Shown here: positions 26,901 to 41,791 of the stretch, one piece after another
Layout: every line of letters begins with the position of its first letter
Position numbering within the stretch: the first letter of the stretch is position 1
Assembly (NCBI GenBank): GCA_030141605.1
Contig: JAQGDQ010000169.1
Coordinates: forward strand, 124,001-188,000
From: Tubiluchus corallicola
Lineage: Eukaryota; Priapulida; Priapulimorpha; Priapulimorphida; Tubiluchidae
Length of the DNA stretch: 64,000 bases
Reading direction: 5' to 3'
The notes under the pieces: model-generated
What the model was told of the DNA's origin: nothing
Database searches by the model: none
Seen by the model: only the letters and a program-made list of their open reading frames with translations
Position numbers and translations under genes: made by a program

Positions 26901-29900
26901 ATAAATCACCAAACTTTTTTCTTTTTTAAAATAATTAATAATAAACCAATTCATTTTACATTTCAGTCTCAAGGGATCTACAAATATCAATGCGGATCCT
27001 CCTAAGAGTAATCCCAGCAAGAGACATCGCGAAAGGCTGAATGCAGAACTGGATACTCTTGCCAGCTTGTTACCCTTTGAGCAAAATGTTATTACCAAAT
27101 TGGACAGGCTGTCCATCCTTCGACTTAGCGTTAGTTACCTGCGCACGAAAAGTTATTTCCAAGGTAAGGTTATACGGATTTAGTAAGTGTTTTTAGTGGC
27201 GGTCGCTTACTGCTTGTTGCCCTTAAAAATAATTTAACTAACGTTATTTTTTGAGATATTTTTAGTAATGTTGTAGCACGTAACAAGTACAATTCAGGTT
27301 TTTCGTAAAATGTGGAACGAACATATTGTAAAATATATAAAACGGTTTGTGCCATTTGGTACTCAAAGTATGTGCTTTTGATGAGTTAGGACTGGTTATG
27401 ATTAGTTTCTAGGTTCTATATGTTTATGGAATCTAGACGCATAAAGGATTTCGTGAATTATCGGAGGTAACTGATAAGTTGGAGAGCCTTACTTTTTTGG
27501 ATTAAGTTTAACTGAGTTTAACTGAGGTGATTTCGAAATTATCTAAGCGTTCGATATATTATATATTGACTTCGGAATATCTGTAGTGGAACTGAGACTC
27601 CACTAACTTATCCACTGTGCCACATGGCGCAGAACAATTGAAAACAGATTATGTAAAAATATAATCATCTGTATAAACTGATATTTTAAAGACGTTTACA
27701 CTATTTATCAACAGTACTGTTTATAGTTTTCATCGTTTTTTGCTATGGCCGTATGCTGCTGTGCACTAGATTCACTTTTATTACTGCACATAGAAGAAAG
27801 ATCTCATACTTTAGCCTCAATTATATAGTCTACTAAGGGCGCCAAGTACAGTTTTCAGTCTATATCTACGTAGTTTATCTCTGTAGTGAGCTCAGCTAAT
27901 TTGGTGCCTTCAAATATCAAAAAGAAATTGGGAAAAAATTGTCGATGTTAATGTCAGCGATAGTCAATAACTCTACAGGTGCGCACAATATTACCAGGAA
28001 ACCCGCTGTTACACGTAATGAGCCCACTTTTGACTAACACTGTCTTGCAGCAAATTAAACATGAATTTTTTATTAGAAAATAATACGCTACAGAGCGTAG
28101 AATTCATATTCTTGCTGAACTGAATGAAGGCGACAGTACGATGCTTACTCAATACATTCCGTCTTTGTAATTTGCTCTTTTGCCTTCTTTTCTGTACTCT
28201 TTCCTTTCCTTTCTTTTCACCTTACCCTACATTTACTTCATCCATTCATTTTTTATTCTTTTTCCTTCCTCTTACTTTTTTCATAATTTTTTCTTTTCGT
28301 CCTTATATTCTACTTTCTTTTTCTCTATTTTTCCCTAGTATTACTCTTCTCGCTTTTTCTTTTTCCCATTCTTTCTGCCTTTCTTCTTACACTTCTGTTT
28401 GATTAACTCACGTGTTTGTTCCATCTAGTCATTCGTTTGTTTGTTCGTTCGTTCGTTCGTCCGTTTGCTCATTCGTTCATTCATTCATTCATTCATTCAT
28501 TCATTCATTCATTCATTCGTGTCATTCACTCACTTTCTTTCTCTCTTTCATTGTTTCTTTCTTTCTTTCTTTCTTTCTATTTATCTTTCTTGCTTATTTC
28601 CTCTTTTTTCTTTCTTCTCGTTTTCCTTATTTCTTTCGTTACTGTTTACTCCTTTTCTTCAATTTCAGTTTCTACAATTTTCGCTTATTTAATTTCCAAT
28701 TTCTTTCCAATTTTTAATTGATTGTCCATATGTTCGTTTGTTTGCGTGCTTATTCCTCTTTGCACCTCTAGTCTACCTGTTTATTTACTTTTTCTTGTCA
28801 TTTTCCTTAGCTAACAAACAATAAGTTATTTATCTTCCTGTTATGGGCTCAACAAAATAACAGCCTTCTTATTTTCGTTAATGGTACACTTAAGATTACG
28901 GCGGCAGAAAACTTAGGGCTATTTAAAAACTACAGCAGCAAGAATTAGAAATGCAGTTTTTCCAAACATTTAATGGACTTAAACCGTTAAATAAAGGGCG
29001 TATGACAGCTACGTTAAACAGTATTTGGTTAAAGGAATGAAAATTAGCAATAATTTCTGCATTTAAGTGATAAAGTTGTTCGACAACAGTTTTTAGTTGG
29101 ATTCCACTATTTTTTGGTTGTGGAGTAGATAGTCAACAACATACGGCATAAGTTCACGTGCAAGTACATCTACAAATGTCAAAACGCATACAGAGCGATT
29201 TTAATGATTTTTGCGAATAAATCTATGTAATTATAATAAATCATCGATGACAGAACACAGTAGCAAATTATTAATCAGAATAATTTCATAATTACAATGT
29301 AACAAACCTATAAGGCAATTATTGTAATTTTTGCTTTTGGCAATATCACTCATAAGGAATTTCTTCTTAGGATCGCCACTAAGTCACATCTTGCCCTTAT
29401 TACAATAGTTTGAATTAGATAAGAAAAGACTGATATAAGAAGCGGGACTACTTATTTGCACCAGGTTAAAAATTGGGCCGTGTTTGATCAGAAACAGCAC
29501 TCTCTCTTCTCTTTAATGCGCTGAAATTGGCTTGGGAAAATTTTTGTATCAACTTCGATTACTAGCAAAGAAAATGATGGGCGATACGTTACTCATTGTG
29601 AGATGAAAGGGCTGATTGTACGCGGAGGCGTTTTTACCTTTTTGATTGAAGGAATTATCTAGAAGCTGCTCGATACTATCTGGTGAGATAGTTATATTGT
29701 CTGGCACTAGCTCATTCTAATTTCTATACCGCACGTCTCACTGTGCAGTTGATTCAATAACATTATTTAATAAGTAGGACAATACTGGAGCATTGGTTAA
29801 CTCAGTACGTTAAGTCGACATAATTAAACTATAAGTATTGCTTGTTTTGTTTGTTGTTATGGTGGAGCGGCTAAAACAGTTTAGTGTGAAATTCACGTTT

Positions 29901-32900
29901 GTGATGTGAGATAGTTTTGCAATCCGATTAAACTATTTGGGCAAGAAATCGGGCTATACTTGTGCTCAGGGACAACACTAATGCCAAACAACACACTAAA
30001 TACCAATTTTATGATAACGTTCTTTTTCTCATTGTGGCGTACCTGTCAAAATGCCAGTGAACTCTCTACAAACATTCTACAAATTTAGGATCCTTAAAGA
30101 ACTGCATAAAAATTAACTTTCTTCGTCTCCTGAAACACAAATATTGAATGTATATGAGAGTTGTAAATAAACCGTTTGTCGCATGTGGGTATATTACTTT
30201 CATAAAACTGCCAGATGGTAATAACAGCAAGACGTATTGATAGTCATTGTATTTGTTTTATGAGTTACGTTACATTATGTTCCCATAAAATGTCATGCTG
30301 CAACAATTACTTCTTTTTTCATTTTCTCATCTTCCACTTTTGTCACAATGCCGATTTCTAATTTTATCGAAAACAGCACAGTAATTACATTTATAAAGTC
30401 TCGACGTACAGCTCACAAAAGTTAGTAGTTAGTCTGGCAGCCTGTCAGTCAGTTTGCTTATTTGACGTTCACTCAGTCGCTAAGATTGTCCGTCTGTGAG
30501 TCTTCAGTCAGTGAGTCAATTAGCAGATCAGTTGGCTGGTTGATTTGTCGATTAAGCAGTCAATCAGGCAGTTAGTAGCCGGCCAACCCTGTAGATATAC
30601 AGGCAGATAAACAACCAGATAGACAGATTAATAAATTAATCAAATAAATAAACAAACGAACAAACTTTCGATTGCCAGATATTCGCAAAGTTTGGCTACT
30701 CAGTTTTCTCTGTTATCCTTAATTAATTGGTATAATACAGGTATTGGTATTTTTGGTTTGCAATCAAAATTGATATTTATTTCATAACTTTGCTCCATAT
30801 CTTGAAGGAAAATTATCTAAAGGAAAGTAGCGATGAAAAGAATACAGGAACATTTTTTCAGTTTTCAGATGCATCTAAATATTAAAAACTATAGATCTAG
30901 ATTGAAAGGCATCATTATTTTATAATCTGCGCCTATCTAATAGGTTTAAGTCGTCTTTTCGATCTGCACAACTTTCGTAGATGGTTTTCCTGATTTTGTT
31001 CATCTTTTATTCCTAAGTGTATTTACTGCCAAGCCATTTTTCAATCAAGATGCACTTTTCCAGCTTTAATGGCCCTTTTCTAAGAGCTGCATTCGGTCTT
31101 TAATAGTTAATCGAAACGAACTAAGTTCTATCCTATAGCAACATTGCGCAGCTACTTGACAGCCTTTGATAAAAGAAGATTCATCGTCCAACCCAAAAGA
31201 ATTAGGCGAGATGCGCAAACTTTAAGCTGCGCATAAAAAAGATAAAAAGGACTTTTCACAAATGAAGAGGTTATAATTTTGTATTGACATTAGTTAGATA
31301 CATTAGACTGTAAACTGACAAATACTCTCTAATTAAGCTCTACCAAGGGTAAAATCATTTTTTCACCACTGATGAAACGTTAAAGCACTGAAATTATGGC
31401 AGATTCTGATAGACAATACAATATTACGTTAATTAAATTTCATTTAATTTTATTTATTGGGTATTTATACTGTATAGTGTAGTGTTACCATTCTACTGGC
31501 TTATATATATATATATATATATAAGTAATCACTGACATGTATAACATATATATATATAATATAACATATAATATATATATATTAGTCATTTAAAGTTGAC
31601 GTTTTATATATATAAAACGTTAACTTTAGATATTTGTCTGTTATAACTATACGCTGTAGACCTATTAAAGCTAATAAATGTAATTCTGCGTTTAATATTC
31701 TGCTAAAAATGTTAACGCTGCTTCGACGCAATTAATGTTCTAAAGTGACTAAGCATTCGTTGTTATACCTAACAACCTAAAGTTTATATCAGCGAAGTAT
31801 TTTAAAAGAGAATAAAAATAATTATTATTACGAACTTATATTAACTTAATAAATCTAATTAACATGCTAGCACATAATAATTCTATTTCCATTACTATTT
31901 TATTAAGAGTTTCGTTAAGCTGTAAAATTCTACATTATAGAAATAAATATTTTTCAAAATTACGTACGTATAAGGGTAGCTTGTAGGCTGTTTTGTGTTA
32001 ATTTATGTGCATTTAAGGCTCGCCATAGAAACTGTCTAAGTTAACTTAGACCAAGATTTTGAAGACATAATTGCTATCATATAAAGCTTTTATATAACAA
32101 TAGCTTTGATGTTAAAATCAAATTAGTAATAAAAATTATAATATTTCTATAATACCAGGGGCGTCACTCGTAGTATTATACCATAGAAACTAAAGTATTG
32201 CTACGTAATTGTTACGAAAATCTCTATAAGTAATTATGTAAGTTATGTGTACACTGATGTGTGCAGTATATGTAGTGACGCAAAGTGTTTATTTCATGAA
32301 TTAAATAAACAAACAACAATCTTGAGCTTTCAGGGAGTCGTCAAAAGTTTTGAAAAGTGAAATATTTAGCATGCTGTATTGATAATGACATCTACACACT
32401 TGAATAAATTTGGCTTCTTTTTTAAAAATAGTACTTATTTTAATAACAATAATTAAAAGAATAATTCATATTTAAAATAAATTACTGAAAGATTTCATCG
32501 TGGTGCTTTACAAAAACGACAGAATTAAAACAGATCAAACAGCCTGCAGGGATGATGCAAAGCTACAGCTAGAGATTGTTGCTCGTATATCTGTTTGTTT
32601 TCTTCCTGTCTAAAATAACAGTCCAATTCTTGTGATGTAGCCGCCTAGTATTTATTTAGCTGTACTCGGCAGGTAGAAGACAACCACAAAGTAATGGTAC
32701 GACTGCTAAGCTGTAATACTTGTAAGAAAGGACAAGAAATTCGATAATGTTTCTCGAACTGTCTTAAACTGAGCCGCCGAAAAGGATTTGGAACTCAAAT
32801 ACAGGATTCTTTGTCTTTATCTATTATGCTTTTGACGGTAACCTTTTATAACTGTGACTGTGTTAGTGCCTGCAGCAAAGGCTTTGCTGAAAATTATGCC

Positions 32901-35900
32901 AGAAGCAACTTTAAAAGAAATGCACAGATTTTTTTCTTCTCATAACTACCTATTAACTAGTTGTGCCACATCGATTTCGTAAACTTAAACTCGTAGCATG
33001 TATTTATGTAGTCTTATGTAAGCGTAAGCGAAGATTTAGTTTTAACGTTATAGGTATTTCTCTTATACCAAAATTTAAGTATAAATGCATGATTTCTCTA
33101 TAATAAAGTAATCGCTTCTATTTTATTCCTTTCAAAACCAATACAAATGAAAATCAGTTATTGCATTTTTACTAAAATCAACTTACATTGCCAGCTCTGT
33201 AAGCTATTTGTGCAATATAGGCCATGAAAAATCTATAAACTCGTTTTATAATTAATCTTATTTTTTATTATGCAAATGACCGATCGATTTATCATCAATC
33301 TTGAATCTTGCCATATTCATTGATTTGTAATGGTTTCTTGCTGTTACATGATGTAGTTCCTTTTGTTGCTTCCATGTGCCTCAGACGTTGTGTCACCAAG
33401 CGTCCCGGTCACGTAAAGTCATCCATTGGTACAAGAAGCTTTGCGTCATCTTAAAAAAGCTGTATGTATGATAAGCTGCAGTAAGACGCTTTTTATATCT
33501 CCAAAACTGAATTTTTGTTTTGGTATAACATGCGATCTGTAAGAATTGTCTTCTTTATCATGAATCACGTTTAGCACTGTAGGTTTAGTTGTTTTGTCAA
33601 TGACAAAACAAAGTATTTAGGTAACCGCTCTCCAATGTGTCATGCTTTAAGTTAGTACTCCGAATTATAGTTATTTTTGACAAGCCAAGAAAGAAATTTA
33701 TAGTATGATATCGATAATACGCATTGTCGTACTTATACGATGTAGTTCATAAGTGAGTCAAATAAAATGGCAGCCGCAAGCTGTTCTGTTGCTGTGCAAT
33801 CCGATTCTCAGATCTTCTGTTTAATCATTTCACATCCATAATAAGTTTCAACATCCATTGGATATAGCGAAGTTTCAAAGGTTAGATCACATAAGAAGAA
33901 AAGGAATAAAACAGCAACGCATCCCTGATTACTGACTATTTGTAGTGATAGTCACCTGTCGGAGGACAAAATTTGTGGAATGTATCGTCACTAGGCGATA
34001 GTTTGCACCAAATTATAATCTCTGTCTTATGTACAGTGATAGTGCAGATATATTATTTTTATGTAGGCACCGGGAACTGATGTTAGCAGGTTTGTGCTCA
34101 TTATTCTTCAAGGGGCATAAACCGGCTTACAACACTTCATCTCAGCTGTAATGTTGATATACTTCAACTACTCAACTGAACTATTTATTCAGTTTTAACC
34201 GGGTTTGTTGCTCCAACAACTGCAAGGTATCAATCCGAACATGGCTTACCAGCTGTTGACAATCATTCAGAATAATGCCCGGTCATTGTAGCCAGAGAAA
34301 TTTACTCGTATAAATTGCCAGAATAATTTGCCGTTCTTTTGTCAAAGTTAAGAAATTATCGGGTAATAAGGGATGCCTTACAAGCTGCAAACCGGTCACG
34401 GTGTTTGCCAATAGCAAAACTGTGTACTTTACCCATACAGGGATAAAGCGTTGGCATCTGCACAAATATCTGATATTTCCGTCTAAAGAATTTCCTACGC
34501 AGTACGACTATTTGAATGGCAAATTTATTGCTTAAAATTTATGCACAATTACACACGTTGCATTCTTTCTTGAAAATACTCTAAAAGAACGTCTTTTTTA
34601 CCTTATTTTCAATGCAAATATCTTTTGTGTGCCTATTAGATCTATTTGTTTTACTCAATGGAGTACGCCTATTGAAAACTTAGAACAATAATTACCTATT
34701 CATGACTATCTCTGCTAAAAATAAATAACAAAATAATTGTCTAACGCAGAATACTGGTGAAATGCAACCTTCCCGGTTTGAGCATTGACACCGAGATTTA
34801 AAACTTTATCTTCGTGCCAAATTGAACTTACGCGTGTATCTGCAGTATCATAACTGATGCTCAAGACAGACAGGCAGCCACACAGATTTGTACGCTTAAC
34901 TGCAGCATTCAACCATTGTAATGGGCGATCACACTGAATTTTTTAATTACGTTTGGTAATCTTAAACGTTCAGTAATTTTGATAATCACTAATCTGATCT
35001 TTTGGACGTTTTTATTGCAAAACTTCAATCGTTGACCCTAAAAGTATGGAGTACGAAGTCATAAATTCTACGTTAAAATTGAATGAATTAAGTAGCAATT
35101 GCAAACACCATTATTACACGAATACACGTATTAACAAGCTCTACATTTATGAACCGCATATTAATCGATAGAGGCTTCCGACAGGGGCACAGGCGGGTGC
35201 GATACTCTCTTAAGTTTCCTTGCCATCCTGCCACTTTGTTCGTAATCATTAAAGTCAGAAGCTGGCTATTTTGACCACTTGTGTATCCCGCCTAGAACAT
35301 GAAAGGGGGAGGTGATGAAACTCTGCCTCGCACACTCTAGCTAAGAAAAGAGGCGGGCATAACGGTAGGGAATCCACGGGTAACGCTAACCATGTTAAAC
35401 CGAGAGCAATTTATGAGGGACATCAATCCAGAGTATCGCTTGTTCTGCACATCGGTTGATTTATGATTGATTGTGCGCTACATTTGAGTTGCTTCTCGTC
35501 CATTTCATCTAGCCCTATTCCTTATCTTATAATCTCAAATTTTTTTAGCCCTTTATTCACAATTGTCTAAAGTTTAAGAATTATGAAAATATTTAACAGA
35601 TGGAAACAAAACGCTTTTACATTTATTTCATTTGTAATGGTAAAATTTTAAATTTGTTAAACGTTAAACATTGCAATGGTTTTTGCAAAAAAAGATTATC
35701 AGTTAAAATTACTTTAAAGAATGCCTACACTACTATTTGCTTAATTACTAATTCATGATTCTGTGCTTTTCGTCATCACACATAGTACACAATGTGGCCC
35801 CTTTGTTTATTTAATAGAATTATTTAATTTTATTTAGTCAACCTTTAATAGAAATATATTTTCTTCACTTTTGCATATAGCTATAATTCAATGAAGTGAT

Positions 35901-37547
35901 TAGTAATTAGCGATTATTCTATAAATTTAAATCAATTTAATTCATAATTTGGACGTGAAAATGAAAAAAGGTACAACAGTCAACGGATTTTATAAAATAA
36001 AAAAGTAAGCAGGAATTGAGATTTTTTAAATAACTTTAATGTGAATAATCCTTGAAACTAATCTGTATTAAAGAGCGATACATAAGCCTATAAGGTAGGG
36101 TACTTAATGACTGTTACTGTTTGATATTCTGCAGATAAAAACTACGTTAACTAGCACTCATCTATGTTACCATGGTGATGTCAAAAACCACCTGAATAGT
36201 CAGCTTCAGTGCCCGAACTTTTAATGCAGCCGCTGATAAAGCCTTGAAAATGGATAAAAAGCGGCCATGTTTGCTGTACTTAATAGCGCTGTCGTAAAAC
36301 AAAACACAAACGACTCAAAATTTGGGGAGATTGTTAATAGTAGGTAAGGACAATAGGTGTATAAACCCTGCGGCAGATGGATTTGTGTGATAAAGCTTTT
36401 ACAGGCGCATAACCAGGGTTTCTAGTTGAACTGATGATCGTCTGGAGAGACATCTCTGATGAAAATTCTGGTTGTTTAACCGATGTTGCATTCGCCATAA
36501 AATTTTTGCAAAATAATGACACGTCGTTTACTTGCAGCTTACTTTATGCACCTGCCGCCATTAAAATAATGAATGTTAATTAATAGACTATCAGTATCAT
36601 TCTTAGAGATTCATTTAGGAGTGTTAAAAATTTATTTTCCCCGAAGGTTTATGTGTGAATTATGAGCAACGTATTGAACTCTCCTTTTTATAAATGCTAT
36701 CATTATTAAACTTATCCGAATTACGAGCTTGCTATGTGTAAAAATTGCTCTTGGTGAGTAGTTGCAAAAGATGAAATACGTAGTGGCAACAATCGAAGCA
36801 ATGACTTCATAGGCTGCGCTATGCAAGAAATGTATTAACATACTTTCTCACAGTTTTTAGACACCGTATTTCACAATTCACTATTAAAAGTTAGAAAACC
36901 AAAATTTAACGGTAATAAGCCAATAGCTTAACAATGTCCACCTTTAAAGTTTAATTGATTCTTCTGCGCTCGTTTTCCCAAATTTAGTTTGATTTTTCTT
37001 CAAAAATGAAGATCATGACAATTTTTTTGAATTTTTGATGATCTGCTTTACAGCTGTTTTATATGTTTTAATTTTTGGTACAGACTCATTCTTGATGCAG
37101 ATTCAGTCTTTTATATTATTCATTATTTTACAAAATTTAGAACTACTGGATTTTTAATAATGGGTCATTTTTGTAAAAATTAATACATTATATGAGGTTG
37201 CTACTTAGACTGTGAAAAAAATACTATGAAACACATAACCATACTTGAAAATTCGTGCAGACTAGAGCGTACGTTATTTCGCAAATCATTATACGAAAAC
37301 ATTTTTGGATCAGCATTTTTTCACTTTTTCTTTCTCTATTTCTCTTTTTTCCTTCTTCTCTCTTTTTTGTATGCTCGCTTATAATTTTTTTCTTTCTCCG
37401 TTCTTTGTTTCAATTACTCATTTGCTATTTTCCTTTATCATTCTCTTATTGTTTATTGTTTTTGTTTATTTTATTTTCACATTCTTCTTAGCGTTTAATG
37501 CTATGCCTTTTCGTTATTCCCTTATTTCTTTCCCGCCCCACTTTATT

Positions 37548-37591
<44 letters not shown>

Positions 37592-40500
37592 ACGCAACAC
37601 ATACACACGCAACACACACACACACACACTCTGTCTATCTCTGTGTTTTTGTGTGCGTGGCTGTTGCGTGTGTATGTGTGCGCGTGACGCTATTTTTGTC
37701 ACTATTGGAACTTCATTTTTCTGTATATGTATGTACTCTGTATGTATTATAGTTTAACTGAAAATGCTTATATCATGTTTGCGTGTTGCACTTCTCAGCG
37801 AAAACGAGTAAAACATTTCTTTTGATAACCCAACAACTTTTCTACCGCATGACCTTCCAGATAAAGAGAGTCATCAGTTGCTATTCAACCAATCAACACT
37901 TCATGAGCAACCCTGCATGCAGCTTGATAGCTTCCAACATGCAAACTTATCGCTTCAGAATCTGTGTGCTTTTCATCGCATAGCTGTAGTTTTTCTTCAT
38001 ATATAACGAGTCTAATTTTTTGAAGTCTTGTTAACATAGACCTATATTGTTTTTTTTTATAAATTAAAATCTTTAATTAAATAATCATCTAATTTTTCAC
38101 TTACTGATTATACATTTAATTAATCATTTGTTCATCTATCCGACCCATTTATTATTTATTTTGTCTATTTATTTATTTATTTATTTATCAGTTCATTAAT
38201 TTTATTTTATTTGTAGGTTTAGCTTTATTTTAGAGTCTGGGATGGTACTCAAGGCAGTCGGTTTTAGGCAACACGGAAGAGGAAAATAAGTTTTACTGTA
38301 TCTGTGAGTCATTGTCGAGATAGCTGTGATACTGAACCAAGCCTATAAAAAAGTTATTATATATGAAATTAAAATTACGGTAACGCTAGAAATAAGTTTC
38401 TTGCTTTAAATTTTATTTACAAATTTTATTAATGTTATAAATTTAAAGCTAAAAGTCAGTAATTAGTAGAACTATATAATTATGTGTAGGATAGTTTTCA
38501 ATTTTTGAAAGCATGTATTATTTTGAAGCATGCTGTTGCTTTATTTTTTTTCAAAGTTTAAATCAACGTCAACAATTTTGCTCTATAATTAATTAATGTA
38601 AGACACCCTGACGCAGGTGTGGGACCTTGATAATTACCAAGGATGATCCTCCAAGGCGTTGGAACAGTGAACCGACAATGGTGCATGCCTTAACCGAACA
38701 CATGCTCCTTTGAATAGAAGGAGCCTACAAAAATTAGTTTCCCTAGTGGTCGCTCATGCATTTACCAAACAGACTATGGATTGCTTAACTATCGTAGCCC
38801 AGCACACAACGTCGCCACTCACATATTTTTTCTGCCCCAGTTTTTAGCTAAAGATTATAATTAGATGAATTTTTGCCACCGTGCCCGGTGTTTAAGTTTT
38901 CGTTATTTTTTTAAATCATAACAGCGAAACTAACGTTCATCTTGTAATTGTTTTTATTGACATGCCACCCCCAATAGCTATGTGGATTTTCTACTGATAA
39001 AGAATTTAGCTAAAAACTACTAATAATATTTTTGGTTTTTAAACATATTTCGTGAACTTGTGCCTGTAGCCGTATAGATATTAATTGTTGTTTTATTCAC
39101 AGTACGACAAACTGAATGGTCAAAGCAAAAGTTGTTTGAATGCAAAGTCAAATGCAAAGCATTAAATTTGCATTACTGTAATTTTTTATTTTGACCTGAG
39201 TTAAAAACTGGGTCAGTGTAATAAAAAAAACTGTGCTGTTTCCTCCTTTAAATCCATCTCGCATTAGAAATAGTTTGTCAGTTTCATTTAGTATACAATT
39301 AATGTTTATTACTGCATTAGTAGTTATTGACACTATAATTTGAAATAGAAATGTATATGCTTTCTACAAGCCATAGAAATGAATAAACTTGTTTTGCAAA
39401 CTTAAGTTCTTAACGTCCAACAGCGATGCCTAAGAAACCAAGCAGTTAGATTTTCATGTTTCGCGTTTCTATTATTATTGTTATTATTTGCGTGCATTAT
39501 TTATCGAAAAGCTACCCCCTGTTTGCGTGTATCGTTGAGTGCTACTGGCATGAACAATAAATCTGCATGCATGTAAACGTACGCTAGATAGCGAAGTTAT
39601 AACCGCAGAGTCGTAGTATTAAGAGACTTCAGAGTTAGCACTTCTGTGGTAATTGGGAAGTACACATTATGTATAGAAAAAATTATAAGCATGCGGGATA
39701 TTTAGGTTGCTTTAAATTCCGTAATGTTTTTCGAAAATTATGAATTCTTTTATTTTATCATAATATGCGTTTTTCTACATTTTTATTGTATTCGAGTATT
39801 TAGAAAAAAAACAGTATCATTAAAAAATGGAAAAACATTCAAAACAGTAAAGCTATATAGTCGTATGTTAAATAAATACATTTAGATGTTGTTAGTTACA
39901 TTTTACGTAGAATTAAATTAACAAATACTTTTTTTAATTTTCTATTTATTTTTACTTACTTTATACAAAAAAGTAATGTATTATTTATAAATTGTAAAGC
40001 CTAGTTTTGACAGCGAGGTATGTTTAATTTTACTTCAAAATTTCAAGTCGATAATTCGTTTAGCTAATACTCCCACGCAAGATCTTGAGTTTAGAGCTAA
40101 TTAAAAATGTATAACAACAATATGAAAATCCTAAAGACTGAAATAATCTTTATGCGTAATTATTCAGAATTATAACACTAAATATGCACTATAATTGACT
40201 TTATAAAAAAAACTAAACACGTAACTTTACTTTATATCGTTTTTTTCAATGAATAAATATGGAAACTTTACAAAGTTACTCTGTTTATCTTCCTACCAAG
40301 AAATTAATGCTTCAAGCCATGAACGTGTTGACACTCGTTCTTCTTGAAATGAAATTTTATGCTCTTTGCTCGAATGCAATTAGTACCGAGTACCATTATT
40401 TTCAAAAGTTAAACAAAATAATTCATAATGAATTGTGTACAAATATGACTTGGAATTCCACTTACCGCAAATGTTGTAAATAATACAATGGTCTTTAAAT

Positions 40501-41551
40501 GTATGAACAGCATAGACTTAAATTACAGCGTGATAGTAGATGTTTAACCCATTTTCGGTGCTATAAATCATTACCATTCTTTACAGATTACAAATGCAAT
40601 ATAATATGAGTATAATATATGCATATATCAATATAAACTTGTATACATTTTATGCTGAATATGTATGCGTATATTCTGAATAATTATACGTAATATATGC
40701 CACATTTGTGCACTGTGACACGTAAGTAGGCAAGTCAAATCATAAACACAGCTGTTAGACCAAGATCTATGGTTCTTTATATTTATGTAGCAACTCTGTA
40801 CGAGTTGCTGCCAAACAACGTTTTGTCAAGTATTGCTTTGCTTAGGTGGAAGACATTTTTCTTCACAATTTCTTAGTTTCTGCTGTTTACAGAGAAAATT
40901 TGTGAGGGGTTGGATGACTTATACACATGCCGTTACAAAACACCAATCACAATATTACAAACAGTAAAAACGAACTTGGCATGTGTTTATTTTTCTCTTA
41001 TAAAAGCAATGCTTCCGCATTAATTCAGCAGTTTGATTGGTTGCTATTCTGACGCCTTTTTGCGTAGAAGTAAAAAAACAAGAGTTGCGTTTCAACTATA
41101 TCCAAAAACATGGCAGCACAACTTCGTATAAGCAATGGTCTCAGTTGTGCATTAAAAAGCAAAACGCCTATTATACGATTTTATTATGAACGTTGCTTTG
41201 CCAGGTGCTGGTCTCATATAAAGCAGTATAAAATTCGGCTAGCCCTTGCTCAGTAATTGGCTAGTATCATGCAACTCGTGTATTGGCAAGCTCTCTACTA
41301 CTTAAACATATCATTTTACAACCAGTAGGCACTTGTGTATGTAATTGTGTGTCAACTATTGACTGTAGCGCAAACAAATGCGAAAAGTAGCCTTCATTAG
41401 TTCTGCTAACTTGCTATACAATGTCACGAAACGCTTCTTCTGAGGTATCAAGCGCGAGCATCCTTCCACTTTCAATACTAGGCTGTTATACTCGGCGTGT
41501 TCACCTTTAACACACCTCTGGCTTCTTTGAAACCCGACGTTCTGCCGAGAT

Positions 41552-41617
<66 letters not shown>

Positions 41618-41733
41618 TCTTTCTCGCCCTTCTCTTTCTCTCTCTCATTTCCTCTCTCACTTTCTCCTCTATTTTTGTCTCTTTTTTATTTCCTTTTTCG
41701 GTGCGCGCGTACACACACAATTACAGAACGAGA

Positions 41734-41791
<58 letters not shown>

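Larger units (their letters stand above)
12579..26966 (+). other. AHR intron 1 (14.4 kb)
   Basis: GT-AG intron (gttagt...tttcag). It holds the dispersed repeat copy 1, triplet repeats at 19.6, 21.4 and 26.6 kb and a 47-bp tandem repeat. A block at 21830-22320 is less AT-rich, high in complexity, and contains two TGACGTA (CRE-like) sites. I see no other exon. Confidence 0.85.

Noticed and set aside
26616-27116. 166-codon open frame on the minus strand
   Set aside because: It is the shadow of the bHLH exon plus a GAT-triplet tract; low-complexity His/Ile/Ser sequence with no independent support.
38600-38820. Structured, GC-richer block considered as an rRNA, snRNA or tRNA gene
   Set aside because: It has short hairpins (GCTCCTT/AAGGAGC) but no match by memory to U1, U2, U6, 5S or 28S sequence.
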